Source: Arthrobacter sp. Soil736 (GTDB lineage Bacteria; Actinomycetota; Actinomycetes; Actinomycetales; Micrococcaceae). Taken from it: DNA of 64,000 bases. Shown here piece after piece: positions 8,642-17,238 of this stretch. Below the pieces are notes generated by a model, which saw nothing but the letters and a program-made list of their open reading frames with translations, made no database searches and was not told the DNA's origin. A program made the position numbers and the translations under genes. Within the stretch, counting starts at the first letter, position 1. Each line of letters begins with the position of its first letter. The DNA is taken from the NCBI RefSeq assembly GCF_001428005.1, contig NZ_LMSB01000074.1, forward strand, positions 464 through 64,463, in the 5' to 3' direction.

Positions 8642-8681
8642 GGAATGGCCGCGGGAGGATGATTCCTTCCGCGGCCATTCC
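8642..8681. terminator. Bidirectional hairpin between convergent genes
   Basis: Perfect 13-bp stem (8642-8654 with 8669-8681, arm GGAATGGCCGCGG) and a 14-nt loop, located between the glycosyltransferase gene and the quinone oxidoreductase gene. It lacks a long T-run, so termination is inferred from position and stem strength. Confidence 0.6.
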
Positions 8682-8734
8682 CGTGTTTCGCCGATCGCTA
8701 GGCGCGGCGTGCAGGGGTGAAACCAGGGGCGGGC

Positions 8735-9607
8735 TCAGGCCCCGCGGTGGCTCCGCACAGCCGCCTGTACGGCCTCGCGCATCGGGATGGCGGGGCGTCC
8801 GATAAGTGAGCTGAGATCTCCGCTGGTCACCAGCAGATCGCCGCGCGCGAGGCCGAGGTCGCTGTCGGCCAGGATGGCTGCGTAGAACTCCGGAAGTCCG
8901 GCTTCAACGAGCGCCTGCTTGTACTGCTCCGCCGGCAGATCCTGGTAAGTCACCGGCTGGCCCGAGGCGGCGCTGACTTCCCCGGCGAGCTCGCTGAGGG
9001 TGAACGGCTCGTCGCCCCCGAGCTCGTACACCTTTCCGGCCTGGCCCTCCTTGAGAAGCACGGCTGCGGCGGCCTGGGCGTAGTCGGCCCGGGTGGCGGC
9101 GCTGACCCGTCCCTCGCCGGCGCTGCCAAGCACCGCGCCGTACTGGAGCTGCACGGCAAGCTGATCCGTGTAGTTCTCCAGATACCAGCTGTTGCGGAGC
9201 AAAGTGAACGGCACGCCGGAATCCCGGAGGGCCTCCTCCGTGGCCTGATGCTCGGCTGCCAGCTGCATGGAGGTGCTGTCGGCGTTGGCGATGCTGGTGT
9301 AGGCGATCAGTCCGACGCCGGCCTCCTTGGCTGCGTCGATCGCGTTCCGGTGCTGCTCAATGCGCTGGCCGGCTTCGCTCCCGGAGACCAGCAGCACCTT
9401 CTCGGCGCCCTGGAAGGCCTGACGCAGGGAATCGGAGTCGTTGTAGTCGATCGGGCGGATCTGGACGCCGCGCTCGGCGAAGTCGGCGATCTTGGCCAGA
9501 TCCCGGCCGGCGGCCACGATCTGCCCTGCGGGTACGTCCCGGTCCAGGAGTGCTTCAACAACAAGGCGGCCGAGGCGCCCCGTGGCGCCGGTGATAACGA
9601 TAGTCAT
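8735..9607 (-). CDS. NmrA/QorB-like NAD(P)H-binding oxidoreductase
   Basis: 290 residues. The Rossmann motif VITGATGRLGRLVVEALL is at the N-terminus, then GAEKVLLVSGSE, IAYTSIANAD and LRNSWYLEN, as in the QorB (NAD(P)H:quinone oxidoreductase 2) branch of atypical short-chain dehydrogenases. The start at 9607 follows an AAAGGGA site and places the Rossmann glycines at residues 7-13. It is divergent from an HxlR-family regulator gene with a dyad in between, a common arrangement for redox- or electrophile-sensing regulation (inference). Confidence 0.88.
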   Translation of the reverse strand: MTIVITGATGRLGRLVVEALLDRDVPAGQIVAAGRDLAKIADFAERGVQIRPIDYNDSDSLRQAFQGAEKVLLVSGSEAGQRIEQHRNAIDAAKEAGVGLIAYTSIANADSTSMQLAAEHQATEEALRDSGVPFTLLRNSWYLENYTDQLAVQLQYGAVLGSAGEGRVSAATRADYAQAAAAVLLKEGQAGKVYELGGDEPFTLSELAGEVSAASGQPVTYQDLPAEQYKQALVEAGLPEFYAAILADSDLGLARGDLLVTSGDLSSLIGRPAIPMREAVQAAVRSHRGA

Positions 9608-9682
9608 GGTTTTCCCTTTCACCAGTGGAGTGACTGTCACAGGTGCCAACCGCGTGGCCGCACTGATACTTCCCAAAAGAGA

Positions 9683-9723
9683 GTACGCACTTTCAGGTAA
9701 GGTACTGGTATGAAAGTAAGTAC
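9683..9723. promoter_or_regulatory. Dyad operator over the HxlR gene start
   Basis: An extended dyad: GTAC-GC-ACTTTCA, 15-bp centre, TGAAAGT-AA-GTAC. The inner 7-bp arms (9689-9695, 9711-9717) are perfect. The centre contains the TAAGGT -10-like box (9698-9703), and the right arm covers ATG 9710, so bound regulator would block initiation at its own gene and could also affect the divergent oxidoreductase. Confidence 0.6.
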
Positions 9724-10108
9724 CGCGCCCACCACCCCGGTCTTCCCCTTTGCGGACGGTATTTTCCCTGCGGGTTGTCCAAGCAGGACCGTCCTCGACC
9801 ACGTCACCAGCAAGTGGGGCGTCCTGATCCTCGTCGCGCTGTCCGAAGGTCCGCAGCGCTGGAGTGAGCTGCGCCGCCGGGCCGAAGGCATCAGCGAGAA
9901 GATGCTCGCCCAAACCCTCAAGACGCTCGAAGGAGACGGATTCGTCCGGCGCGACGCGCAGCCGATCATCCCTCCCCGGGTCGACTACAGCCTCACGGAC
10001 AGCGGGCGCGACCTTGCCGGGGTCATGCTGCCGCTGGTCGCGTGGATAGCGGCGCACGCAGAGGAAATCGTGGAGCAATCCTCGCGGAAAGCAGCACAAC
10101 CCGGTTAA
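9710..10108 (+). CDS. HxlR-family transcriptional regulator
   Basis: 132 residues with the HxlR/MarR-like winged helix: CPSRTVLDHVTSKWGVLIL near the N-terminus (the conserved Cys, the only one in the protein, lies just before the domain), RWSELRRRAEGISEKMLAQ as recognition region, and RRDAQPIIPPRVDYSLTDSG as wing. The family often senses quinones or aldehydes through that Cys. A TAAGGT box ends 6 nt before the ATG, so the mRNA is probably leaderless. It is divergent from the QorB-like gene, its likely target. Confidence 0.9.
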   Translation: MKVSTAPTTPVFPFADGIFPAGCPSRTVLDHVTSKWGVLILVALSEGPQRWSELRRRAEGISEKMLAQTLKTLEGDGFVRRDAQPIIPPRVDYSLTDSGRDLAGVMLPLVAWIAAHAEEIVEQSSRKAAQPG

Positions 10109-10129
10109 CTCCCGCGGGCGGCCCGGCTC

Positions 10130-11578
10130 CTATCCGGCTGACATCTTCCACAGCCCGGCCAATCCGGGGAACGCTGCCTCGTACCCTGTGAGGAGTGCGG
10201 CGGCCAGGCTTTCCGAACCGATCAGCGGGTGTTCGGCGAAGGCTTCCAGCGCCGCAGCGCGCTCGCCGTGGCCAGCGGCCCGGACGGTAAGGAGTTCCAC
10301 GCGTTTCACGCGCTGCATGAGGCTCAGCTGCGGCCCGGCAGGACGGTCCTGCGCCAGCGGCACCGCGCCGTCGGCCGTCACCGTGCAGGGAACCTCGACG
10401 ACGGCGTCCGCCGGCAGCCCGGGGAGCGCCGGCTCCGCGGGGCCAGGCCCGGTCACGGCCGAGTTCGGCGTGTTGAGGATCAGCTCAGTGCCGCCCGCCC
10501 CAGCGCCGGTGCCTCCGCCGCCACCCGCGCTTCCGCCGGCCAGCGCCCGCATCACAGCCAAGGCCACCTGTTCGTAGCCGCCGCCCGCGAGGTCCTCCGC
10601 ATCGCGCGTCTCGCCGGCGGTCCGGGCCTCCGCCAGGTAGCCCTCCTCGCGTGACCTGCGGGCGGCATCCCACAGGTTGAACGCAGCGTCCCCGGCCGCA
10701 GCCAGCCGCGGATACAGCTCCGCCTGCTGCCCGTGGATGGACTCGCCGCGCGTCATGCCCTGGGCGCGAATGGCTGCGGCCGCCCGGGAGGTCTCGTAGT
10801 AGTAGAAAAGGTACTCGTTGGGCAGGACTCCCAGCTCCTGAAGGAAGGGCTGCGGAAACAGGCGGCCCTCCTCGAAGCCCGCCAGCGCTCCGGCGTCCGC
10901 CAGCAGTTCCGGGAGGACGTCGCGGCCGCCGGACTCGAGCCGGTACAGCCAGCCGAGGTGGTTCAGGCCGTAGTAGCCCACGCCGTCGAGCTTTCCGGCC
11001 GGCAGCGGAACACCGGCGGCGCGCGCGGCACGGTGGACAAGCGCGCTCGCGGAATCGCAGATTCCGATGACTTTCCGGCCCAGCACCGGCACCAGCGCCT
11101 CGGTGACCATGCCGGCCGGGTTGGTGAAGTTGATCAGCCAGGCGTCGGGGCAGTGCGTCCGCATTTCCCGGGCGAGCTCCAGCATGGCGGGGATGGACCG
11201 GAGCGCGTAGGAAATGCCGCCTGCCCCGGTGGTTTCCTGTCCCAGGAGCCCCAGGTCCTGGGCGACTCGCTCATCGGCGATCCGGCCTGCCGTTCCGCCG
11301 GGCCGGATGGCCGCAAACACCGTGTCCGTTCCCGTGAGCGCTTCGCGGAGCGACGTGGTGGCGGTGACTTTGGGGGGCAGCCCGACGGCGGAGCTTCCGT
11401 TCGGCGCGGCGGCCGCCGCGGCCACGGACTGCAGCACGGCGCTGATGGCAGCCAGGCGTCCGGGATCGACGTCGTAGAGCACCAGCTCGCGGACCAGGCC
11501 GGCATAAGGCCCCGAGCAGAGCGCCCGGTACACCAGGGGAACCCGGAATCCGCCGCCACCGGCGATCATGAGCCGCAT
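10130..11578 (-). CDS. GH4-family 6-phospho-beta-glucosidase-like enzyme
   Basis: 482 residues. GH4 enzymes use NAD+ and a divalent metal to cleave phospho-glycosides. Seen: the dinucleotide loop MIAGGGGFRVPL, the NFTNPAGMV motif, GICDS (metal-ligand Cys) and YGLNHLGW (metal-ligand His). A Gly-rich insertion (GGSAGGGGGTGAGAGG) makes the protein about 30-40 residues longer than usual. The start at 11578 fits the NAD loop at residues 4-10 and a TAGACT box 7 nt upstream (leaderless). It is divergent from a sugar kinase gene, suggesting a carbohydrate role. No PTS permease is next to it, so the substrate is uncertain. Confidence 0.85.
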   Translation of the reverse strand: MRLMIAGGGGFRVPLVYRALCSGPYAGLVRELVLYDVDPGRLAAISAVLQSVAAAAAAPNGSSAVGLPPKVTATTSLREALTGTDTVFAAIRPGGTAGRIADERVAQDLGLLGQETTGAGGISYALRSIPAMLELAREMRTHCPDAWLINFTNPAGMVTEALVPVLGRKVIGICDSASALVHRAARAAGVPLPAGKLDGVGYYGLNHLGWLYRLESGGRDVLPELLADAGALAGFEEGRLFPQPFLQELGVLPNEYLFYYYETSRAAAAIRAQGMTRGESIHGQQAELYPRLAAAGDAAFNLWDAARRSREEGYLAEARTAGETRDAEDLAGGGYEQVALAVMRALAGGSAGGGGGTGAGAGGTELILNTPNSAVTGPGPAEPALPGLPADAVVEVPCTVTADGAVPLAQDRPAGPQLSLMQRVKRVELLTVRAAGHGERAAALEAFAEHPLIGSESLAAALLTGYEAAFPGLAGLWKMSAG

Positions 11579-11732
11579 GGCAAGGAGTCTATGCGCACTC
11601 GCCCCCTGCGCACCCGCCCCACGCGCCGACACCGTCCACGCCGTCACGGACCGGGCGCAGACGCCGCCGGACCGGCAGTACCCCCAGGTCTCGGGGTTTC
11701 AACCACAAGGCCCACAGCGTAATGTGCCGAAC

Positions 11733-12824
11733 ATGGATGCGATTCCCGCACGCCGCTTCGATCCGCTGCACGCCGTCCGCACGCCGTCGGCCGGAGCCTT
11801 TGACCTGCTGCTGGCCGGGACGGTGTTTCAGGACATTATCTTCACGGGGCTGCCGCAAGCGCCCGAAGCCGGAACCGAAATCTGGAGCGAAGGGATGGGA
11901 AGCTGCCCCGGCGGCGTGGCCAACCAGGCCATTGCTGCTGCCCGGCTGGGTCTCCGGACCGGACTGGCGGCGGCCTTCGGCGATGACGGCTACGGCGATT
12001 ACAACTGGAAGATCCTCGCAGGGCAGGAGCATGTGGACCTGTCCCTGTCCCGGCGCGTTCCGGGCTGGCATTCGCCGGTGACCGTCTCGCTGAGCGTGAA
12101 CCACGACCGCTCCATGGTGACCCACGGGCATCCCGCGCCGGTGTCGTCATCCGAACTGATCGGCCGGCCGCCGCCCGCGCTGGCCGCGGTGGCGGAGCTG
12201 GGCCACGAGCTGGAACCGTGGGCACTTGAGGCCCACCGTGAGGGCGTGAAACTGTTCGGCGACGTCGGCTGGGACCCCAGCGGCGAATGGTCGCAGGCGC
12301 GGCTGGAGAACCTGCAGTACTTCCATGCCTTCATGCCCAACCAGCGTGAGGCCATGGCCTTCACCGGCAAGAACGATCCGTGGGCCGCGCTGTATTCACT
12401 GTCGGACCGCGTGCCAGTGGCGGTGGTGACGCTGGGGCAGCAGGGATCCATGGCCGTGGACTCCGAAACGGGCGAGGAGGAGTGGGTGCCGTCGTTGCCG
12501 GTGAAGGCCTACGATCCCACGGGAGCCGGGGACTGCTTCGGGGCGGCGTTCGTCGTCGGCTGCCTGGCGGGGTGGCCGCTGGGAGACCGGCTGCGGTTCG
12601 CCAACCTGTGCGCCTCGCTGGCCGTGCAGGAAGTGGGCGGATCCCTAGCGGCGCCGGGCTGGGGCGACATCGCCGACTGGTGGAAGCGCGCCAACGCCCG
12701 TCCGGAACGCCGCGGAAGCCAGTGGCTGCGCCGCTACGCGTTCCTCGCAGACATCGTCCGCGACGTGCCCCCGGAAGCCCAGCGGAGGGCGGCGGCCACC
12801 ATCGCGCACCTTTCGGACGCCTGA
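11733..12824 (+). CDS. PfkB-family carbohydrate kinase
   Basis: 363 residues. The ribokinase fold is shown by SCPGGVANQAIAAARLG near the N-terminus and the anion-hole signature AYDPTGAGDCFGAAFVVG, whose GAGD Asp is the catalytic base, near the C-terminus. The frame is open further upstream to 11568, but 11733 is preferred: a TAATGT box ends 7 nt before it, and the upstream extension is Ala/Pro-rich without family features. The substrate sugar is unknown. It lies divergent from the GH4 gene. Confidence 0.88.
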   Translation: MDAIPARRFDPLHAVRTPSAGAFDLLLAGTVFQDIIFTGLPQAPEAGTEIWSEGMGSCPGGVANQAIAAARLGLRTGLAAAFGDDGYGDYNWKILAGQEHVDLSLSRRVPGWHSPVTVSLSVNHDRSMVTHGHPAPVSSSELIGRPPPALAAVAELGHELEPWALEAHREGVKLFGDVGWDPSGEWSQARLENLQYFHAFMPNQREAMAFTGKNDPWAALYSLSDRVPVAVVTLGQQGSMAVDSETGEEEWVPSLPVKAYDPTGAGDCFGAAFVVGCLAGWPLGDRLRFANLCASLAVQEVGGSLAAPGWGDIADWWKRANARPERRGSQWLRRYAFLADIVRDVPPEAQRRAAATIAHLSDA

Positions 12825-12894
12825 CGTGGCCTGAGGAACATCCCGTTTTCGGGGGAATTATCCGGCCCGCAACGCCAGCATTAGAATCAGTAGA

Positions 12895-14118
12895 GTGACT
12901 TATCCAGCAGCAACAGGAGACCTCCCGCCCGTATCAGGCGCCGTGCGGCCGCCGTCCTATGAACGGTCGGCCGTCATCGACCTCGAGGCCATCCGCCACA
13001 ACGTCCGCCGCCTTGCCGCCGCCGCTTCGCCGGCACGGGTCATGGCGGTAGTGAAGGCGGACGCCTACGGCCACGGCGCGGTGCCGGTGGCCCGCGCCGC
13101 CCTCGAAGCGGGAGCCGGCTGGCTGGGAGTGGCGCATATTTCCGAAGCCCTGGCCCTCCGCGCCGCCGGCATTGAAGCGCCGCTGCTCGCGTGGCTGCAC
13201 ACGGCGGAAAGCAACTTCGGCGCGGCGGTGGCTGCCGGCGTCGACATCGGGTGCTCCGGCTGGGAGCTGGAACGGATCGTGGCGGCTGCCCGCGAACAGG
13301 AGCGGCCGGCACGCATCCACCTGAAGGTGGACACCGGCCTCGGGCGTAACGGCGCCACCGTGGAACAGTGGGACCGTCTGGTGGGCGAGGCCATGGAGTA
13401 CCAGGACGAGGGACTGCTGCGCGTGGTGGGCATCTTCTCGCACCTCGCCGTCGCCGATGAACCCGAACGCCCGGAAACGGATGAGCAGCTCGCGGCGTTC
13501 CGCGAAGTCCTCGCCATTGCCGAGGACGCCGGCGTGGACCCGGAAGTCCGGCACCTGGCGAACACCCCGGCCACGCTGTCCCGGCCGGACACGCACTTCG
13601 ACCTCGTCAGGGTGGGCCTGGGCATCTACGGACTGTCGCCGTTCGAGGGGCAGACCTCCGCTGAGCTGGGCCTCCGCCCCGCCATGACCCTGCGCACCGT
13701 GGTGGCCCACTGCAAGGACGTGCCGGCCGGCCAGGGAGTTTCCTACGGCTACAACTACCGCACTGCCGGCGCCAGCACCCTGGGACTCATCCCGATGGGC
13801 TACGCCGACGGCGTCCCCCGCGTGGCCACCGGCGGCCCCGTCCGCGTGGAAGGCGTGACCTACCCCGTGGTGGGCAGGATCGCCATGGACCAGATGGTGA
13901 TCGACCTCGGCCCCCGGCACGTCTCCGCCGGCGGGCACAGCGTCCTCGGAGCCGAGGCGGAGCTCTTCGGCGACGGCGCCGACGGCGGCCCCACCGCCGA
14001 TGACTGGGCCCGCGCCGCCGGCACCAACAACTACGAGATCGTGACGCGCATCAGCCCGCGTGTGCCGCGGACCTACATCAACGAATCGCTTGTTGTTAAC
14101 GAAAAGCCAGAGCCGTGA
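12895..14118 (+). CDS. alr: Alanine racemase
   Basis: 407 residues. PLP-dependent conversion of L- to D-alanine for peptidoglycan. The PLP lysine is in VVKADAYGHG (Lys54); GYADGVPR and SYGYNYRT (second catalytic Tyr region) are in the C-terminal half. The GTG start at 12895 is preceded by TAGAAT (12882-12887) at 7 nt and no ribosome binding site, so the operon mRNA is likely leaderless. It is first gene of an overlapping operon with tsaE, tsaB, rimI and tsaD; the overlap with tsaE is 4 bp. Confidence 0.95.
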   Translation: MTYPAATGDLPPVSGAVRPPSYERSAVIDLEAIRHNVRRLAAAASPARVMAVVKADAYGHGAVPVARAALEAGAGWLGVAHISEALALRAAGIEAPLLAWLHTAESNFGAAVAAGVDIGCSGWELERIVAAAREQERPARIHLKVDTGLGRNGATVEQWDRLVGEAMEYQDEGLLRVVGIFSHLAVADEPERPETDEQLAAFREVLAIAEDAGVDPEVRHLANTPATLSRPDTHFDLVRVGLGIYGLSPFEGQTSAELGLRPAMTLRTVVAHCKDVPAGQGVSYGYNYRTAGASTLGLIPMGYADGVPRVATGGPVRVEGVTYPVVGRIAMDQMVIDLGPRHVSAGGHSVLGAEAELFGDGADGGPTADDWARAAGTNNYEIVTRISPRVPRTYINESLVVNEKPEP

Positions 14119-14744
14119 ACCTTCCGGCGGCCGGCACCGCGCCCCTTTGGGTCCAGACCCTGAAGGTCTCGACGGCGGAGCAGACTCACGCGCTGGGCGC
14201 GGCGCTGGCGGAGGTGCTTCGCGCGGGGGACCTGCTGGTCCTCACCGGAGAACTGGGCGCCGGCAAGACGACGTTCACGCAGGGGCTCGGCGAGGGCCTC
14301 GGGGTGCGGGAGGGGATCATCTCACCCACGTTCGTGCTGGTGCGCATCCACCCGAACCTCCCCGACGGGCCCCGCCCGGGCGGGCCCGACCTGGTGCACG
14401 TTGACGCCTACCGGCTGGGTTCGGCGTCGGAAATCGACGACATTGACCTGGAAAACACGCTCGACTCCTCGGTCACCGTGGTGGAGTGGGGACGCGACCG
14501 GGTGGAACACCTGAGCGAGAGCCGGCTCGAGGTGGAGCTGCACCGCTCCATCGGCGGCGCGGCGGCAGCGCAAGCGGCCGGCGGCAGCGCGGCACCGGGC
14601 GGCAGCGCCACACCGGACGCGGAAGTGGTCCTGGACTTCGGCGCGGAGGACGACGACGAGCCCCGCACCATCATCATCCGCGGCTTCGGTCCGCGCTGGG
14701 CGGACCAGCCCGTGCTCAAGCAGGCCTCCGAAGGGACCCCCTGA
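14115..14744 (+). CDS. tsaE: tRNA t6A synthesis ATPase TsaE
   Basis: 209 residues. TsaE (YjeE) is the ATPase that works with TsaB-TsaD in forming N6-threonylcarbamoyladenosine on ANN-decoding tRNAs. Walker A GELGAGKT is at residues 45-52, followed by ISPTFVLV and HVDAYRL, all typical. The protein exceeds the usual ~150 residues because of a low-complexity Ala/Gly stretch and an acidic C-terminal extension (DFGAEDDDEPR). GTG start overlaps the alr stop by 4 bp, implying translational coupling. Confidence 0.93.
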   Translation: MNLPAAGTAPLWVQTLKVSTAEQTHALGAALAEVLRAGDLLVLTGELGAGKTTFTQGLGEGLGVREGIISPTFVLVRIHPNLPDGPRPGGPDLVHVDAYRLGSASEIDDIDLENTLDSSVTVVEWGRDRVEHLSESRLEVELHRSIGGAAAAQAAGGSAAPGGSATPDAEVVLDFGAEDDDEPRTIIIRGFGPRWADQPVLKQASEGTP

Positions 14745-15415
14745 TGCTCATTCTTGCCATCGACACCTCCGCCGTGGCCAGCGCCGCGCTGATGTCCGAC
14801 GATGCCATGGAAGGCGTCGTGGGCAGCTTTTCCACCGAGGACACGCGGACGCATGCCGAGGTGCTTGCGCCGGGGATTGAGGGACTGCTGGCCGAAGCCG
14901 GCGTGACCGGGGCGGACATCGACGCGATCGTCGTCGGCGTGGGCCCCGGACCCTTCACCGGCCTCCGGTCCGGGATTGCGACGGCCCGCACGCTGGCCCA
15001 CGTCTGGAACAAGCCGCTTTACGGGCTCATGAGCCTGGACGCCGTCGCCCTGGAAGTGGCCGAATCCACCGAGGCGCCGGCCGAGTTCCTCGTAGCCACG
15101 GACGCCAGGCGCAAAGAGGTGTACTGGGCCCGGTATACGCTCACCGCCGGCCAGCTCCCGAAGCTGGTGGACGGGCCGCATGTGGGCTTCGCCGCGGATC
15201 TTCCGGATCTGCCGGCCTACGGAGCCGGCGCCGGACTGTATTCGGATATCCTCCGCGCGGATCCGGACTTCAGCGAGGAGCATCCGGACGCGCTGTACCT
15301 GGGCCAGTTCGCGCTCGCCCGGCTGGAGGCGGGGGAGACGCTCCTCGACTCCACGCCGCTGTACCTCCGCGAGTCCGACGCCCAGATTCCCGGCCCCCGG
15401 AAGCGGGCCCTGTGA
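14744..15415 (+). CDS. tsaB: tRNA t6A synthesis protein TsaB
   Basis: 223 residues. TsaB (YeaZ) is the inactive ASKHA paralogue that scaffolds TsaD. The start is ATG 14744, overlapping the tsaE stop in TGATG. Visible features: ILAIDTSAVASAAL at the N-terminus and VGVGPGPFTGLRSGIA, the conserved TsaB loop. It overlaps rimI by 4 bp. The C-terminal part is variable, as in the family. Confidence 0.93.
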   Translation: MLILAIDTSAVASAALMSDDAMEGVVGSFSTEDTRTHAEVLAPGIEGLLAEAGVTGADIDAIVVGVGPGPFTGLRSGIATARTLAHVWNKPLYGLMSLDAVALEVAESTEAPAEFLVATDARRKEVYWARYTLTAGQLPKLVDGPHVGFAADLPDLPAYGAGAGLYSDILRADPDFSEEHPDALYLGQFALARLEAGETLLDSTPLYLRESDAQIPGPRKRAL

Positions 15416-16047
15416 GCCGCCTGCCCGGAAAGCCAAGCCTGCCGGGAAAGCCAAGCCTGCCCGGAAGACCCGGCCGCACCGACACCGGAGTGACGGTGCG
15501 CGACATGCTGCCGGCTGACATTCCCGCCGTCCACGAGCTGGAGGTCCGCCTCTTTCCCGCGGACGCGTGGCCGCTGCGCATGTTCGTCGACGAACTGGCC
15601 CAGCCCGAAACCCGCCGGTACCTGATTGCCGAGGCGCCGGACGGGATCGTCGGCTACGCCGGCCTGATGTGCGTCGAGCCGATTGCGGACGTCCAGACGA
15701 TCGCCGTCGTGCCGGAGTATGAGGGCAGGGGCATCGGCTCCGCGCTGCTCACGGAGATGATCAACGAGGGGCGGCGGCGCGGCGCCGCGGACGTGCTGCT
15801 CGAGGTCCGGGCGGACAACCCGCGCGCGCAGCAGCTGTACCGGCGGTTCGGGTTCGAGCAGATCCACGTGCGGCGGAAGTACTACCGTGACGGCGTGGAC
15901 GCCCTGATCATGAGGCTCCAGCTGGAAGACGTCCTGGCCCTGCATGAGGACGTCATCCACGCAGCAGAAGAACACCAGGACGCTGTTCAGCAGCATGACC
16001 CGCGCCGTTCCGGCGAGAACACTCCGACGAAGGCAGACCAGCAATGA
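15412..16047 (+). CDS. rimI: Ribosomal-protein-alanine N-acetyltransferase RimI
   Basis: 211 residues, GNAT fold. The acetyl-CoA loop reads VVPEYEGRGIGSALL, and the C-terminal NPRAQQLYRRFGFEQI is the classic RimI helix-strand. Before the domain (which begins near VTVRDMLPADI) lie about 27 residues with an LPGKPS repeat encoded by 18-bp tandem DNA units (15420-15455 and a partial third). GTG start overlaps tsaB by 4 bp. RimI acetylates ribosomal protein S18 in E. coli; in actinobacteria the target is less clear. Confidence 0.9.
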   Translation: MSRLPGKPSLPGKPSLPGRPGRTDTGVTVRDMLPADIPAVHELEVRLFPADAWPLRMFVDELAQPETRRYLIAEAPDGIVGYAGLMCVEPIADVQTIAVVPEYEGRGIGSALLTEMINEGRRRGAADVLLEVRADNPRAQQLYRRFGFEQIHVRRKYYRDGVDALIMRLQLEDVLALHEDVIHAAEEHQDAVQQHDPRRSGENTPTKADQQ

Positions 16048-17171
16048 ACCGTTCGCAGCCACTCGTGCTCGGCATCGAGTCCTCGTGCGACGAAACCGGC
16101 GTCGGCATAGTCCGCGGAACGGACCTGCTGACCAACACGGTGTCCTCCTCGATGGACGAACACGTCAGGTTCGGCGGTGTCATTCCGGAGATCGCATCAC
16201 GCGCGCACCTCGATGCCTTTGTTCCGACCCTCCAGGCCGCGCTCGCAGAGGCGGACGTCAAGCTGGATGAGATCGACGCCATCGCCGTCACCTCAGGACC
16301 CGGGCTGGCCGGGGCCTTGATGGTGGGGGTGTGCGCGGCGAAGGCCCTGGCCGTCGCTACCGGCAAACCCCTGTACGCGATCAACCACCTCGTCGCCCAT
16401 GTGGGCGTCGGCCTCCTGGACTCACGTCCCGGCGGGGCCGGGGATGCCGGTCCGGCACTTCCGGAGAACCTGGGCGCCCTGCTGGTTTCCGGCGGGCACA
16501 CGGAGATCCTGCGGATCCTTAGTATCACGGACGACGTCGAGATGCTTGGTTCCACGATTGACGACGCCGCCGGGGAGGCCTACGACAAAGTGGCGAGGAT
16601 CCTGGGGCTGGGGTATCCCGGAGGCCCGGCCATCGACCGGCTGGCCCGCGAGGGGAACGCCAAGGCCATCCGCTTCCCCCGGGGACTGACGCAGCCCAAG
16701 TACATGGGCACCGCAGAGGAGCCCGGCCGGCACCGCTACGACTGGTCCTTCAGCGGGCTGAAAACCGCGGTGGCCCGCTGCGTGGAGCAGTTCGAGGCAA
16801 GGGGGGAGGCCGTTCCGGTGGCGGACATCGCCGCAGCGTTCCAGGAGGCGGTGGTGGACGTCATCACGTCCAAGGCGGTTCTTGCCTGCCGGGAGCACGG
16901 CATCACCAATGTGCTGCTGGGCGGCGGAGTGGCGGCAAACTCACGCCTCCGCCAGCTGACCGAACAGCGCTGCTCCGCCGCCGGGATCAGGCTGCATGTG
17001 CCCCCGCTGGACCTCTGCACGGACAACGGCGCCATGGTGGCCGCCCTCGGCGCCCAGCTGGTCATGGCGGGCATAGAACCCAGCGGCATCGGCTTCGCCC
17101 CGGATTCGTCGATGCCCGTGACCACGGTTTCGGCGCCGGCACCACAAGCTGCCCAGGCGGCAGCCGTCTAA
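16044..17171 (+). CDS. tsaD: tRNA N6-adenosine threonylcarbamoyltransferase TsaD
   Basis: 375 residues. Catalytic subunit that transfers the threonylcarbamoyl group to A37 of tRNA. ASKHA fold: LGIESSCDETGVG at the start; metal-ligand histidines in NHLVAHVG (His115, His119); LLVSGGHTEI and the GGGVAANSRLR loop. ATGA overlap with rimI. Last gene of the alr operon. The C-terminus ends in a short Ala/Gln-rich tail. Confidence 0.95.
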   Translation: MNRSQPLVLGIESSCDETGVGIVRGTDLLTNTVSSSMDEHVRFGGVIPEIASRAHLDAFVPTLQAALAEADVKLDEIDAIAVTSGPGLAGALMVGVCAAKALAVATGKPLYAINHLVAHVGVGLLDSRPGGAGDAGPALPENLGALLVSGGHTEILRILSITDDVEMLGSTIDDAAGEAYDKVARILGLGYPGGPAIDRLAREGNAKAIRFPRGLTQPKYMGTAEEPGRHRYDWSFSGLKTAVARCVEQFEARGEAVPVADIAAAFQEAVVDVITSKAVLACREHGITNVLLGGGVAANSRLRQLTEQRCSAAGIRLHVPPLDLCTDNGAMVAALGAQLVMAGIEPSGIGFAPDSSMPVTTVSAPAPQAAQAAAV

Positions 17172-17238
17172 CCGGCCCGGAGCCCGGCAGCAGCCGGCGG
17201 GGACTTCACCGGTGGGGACTTCAACCGGACGGGCGGCC

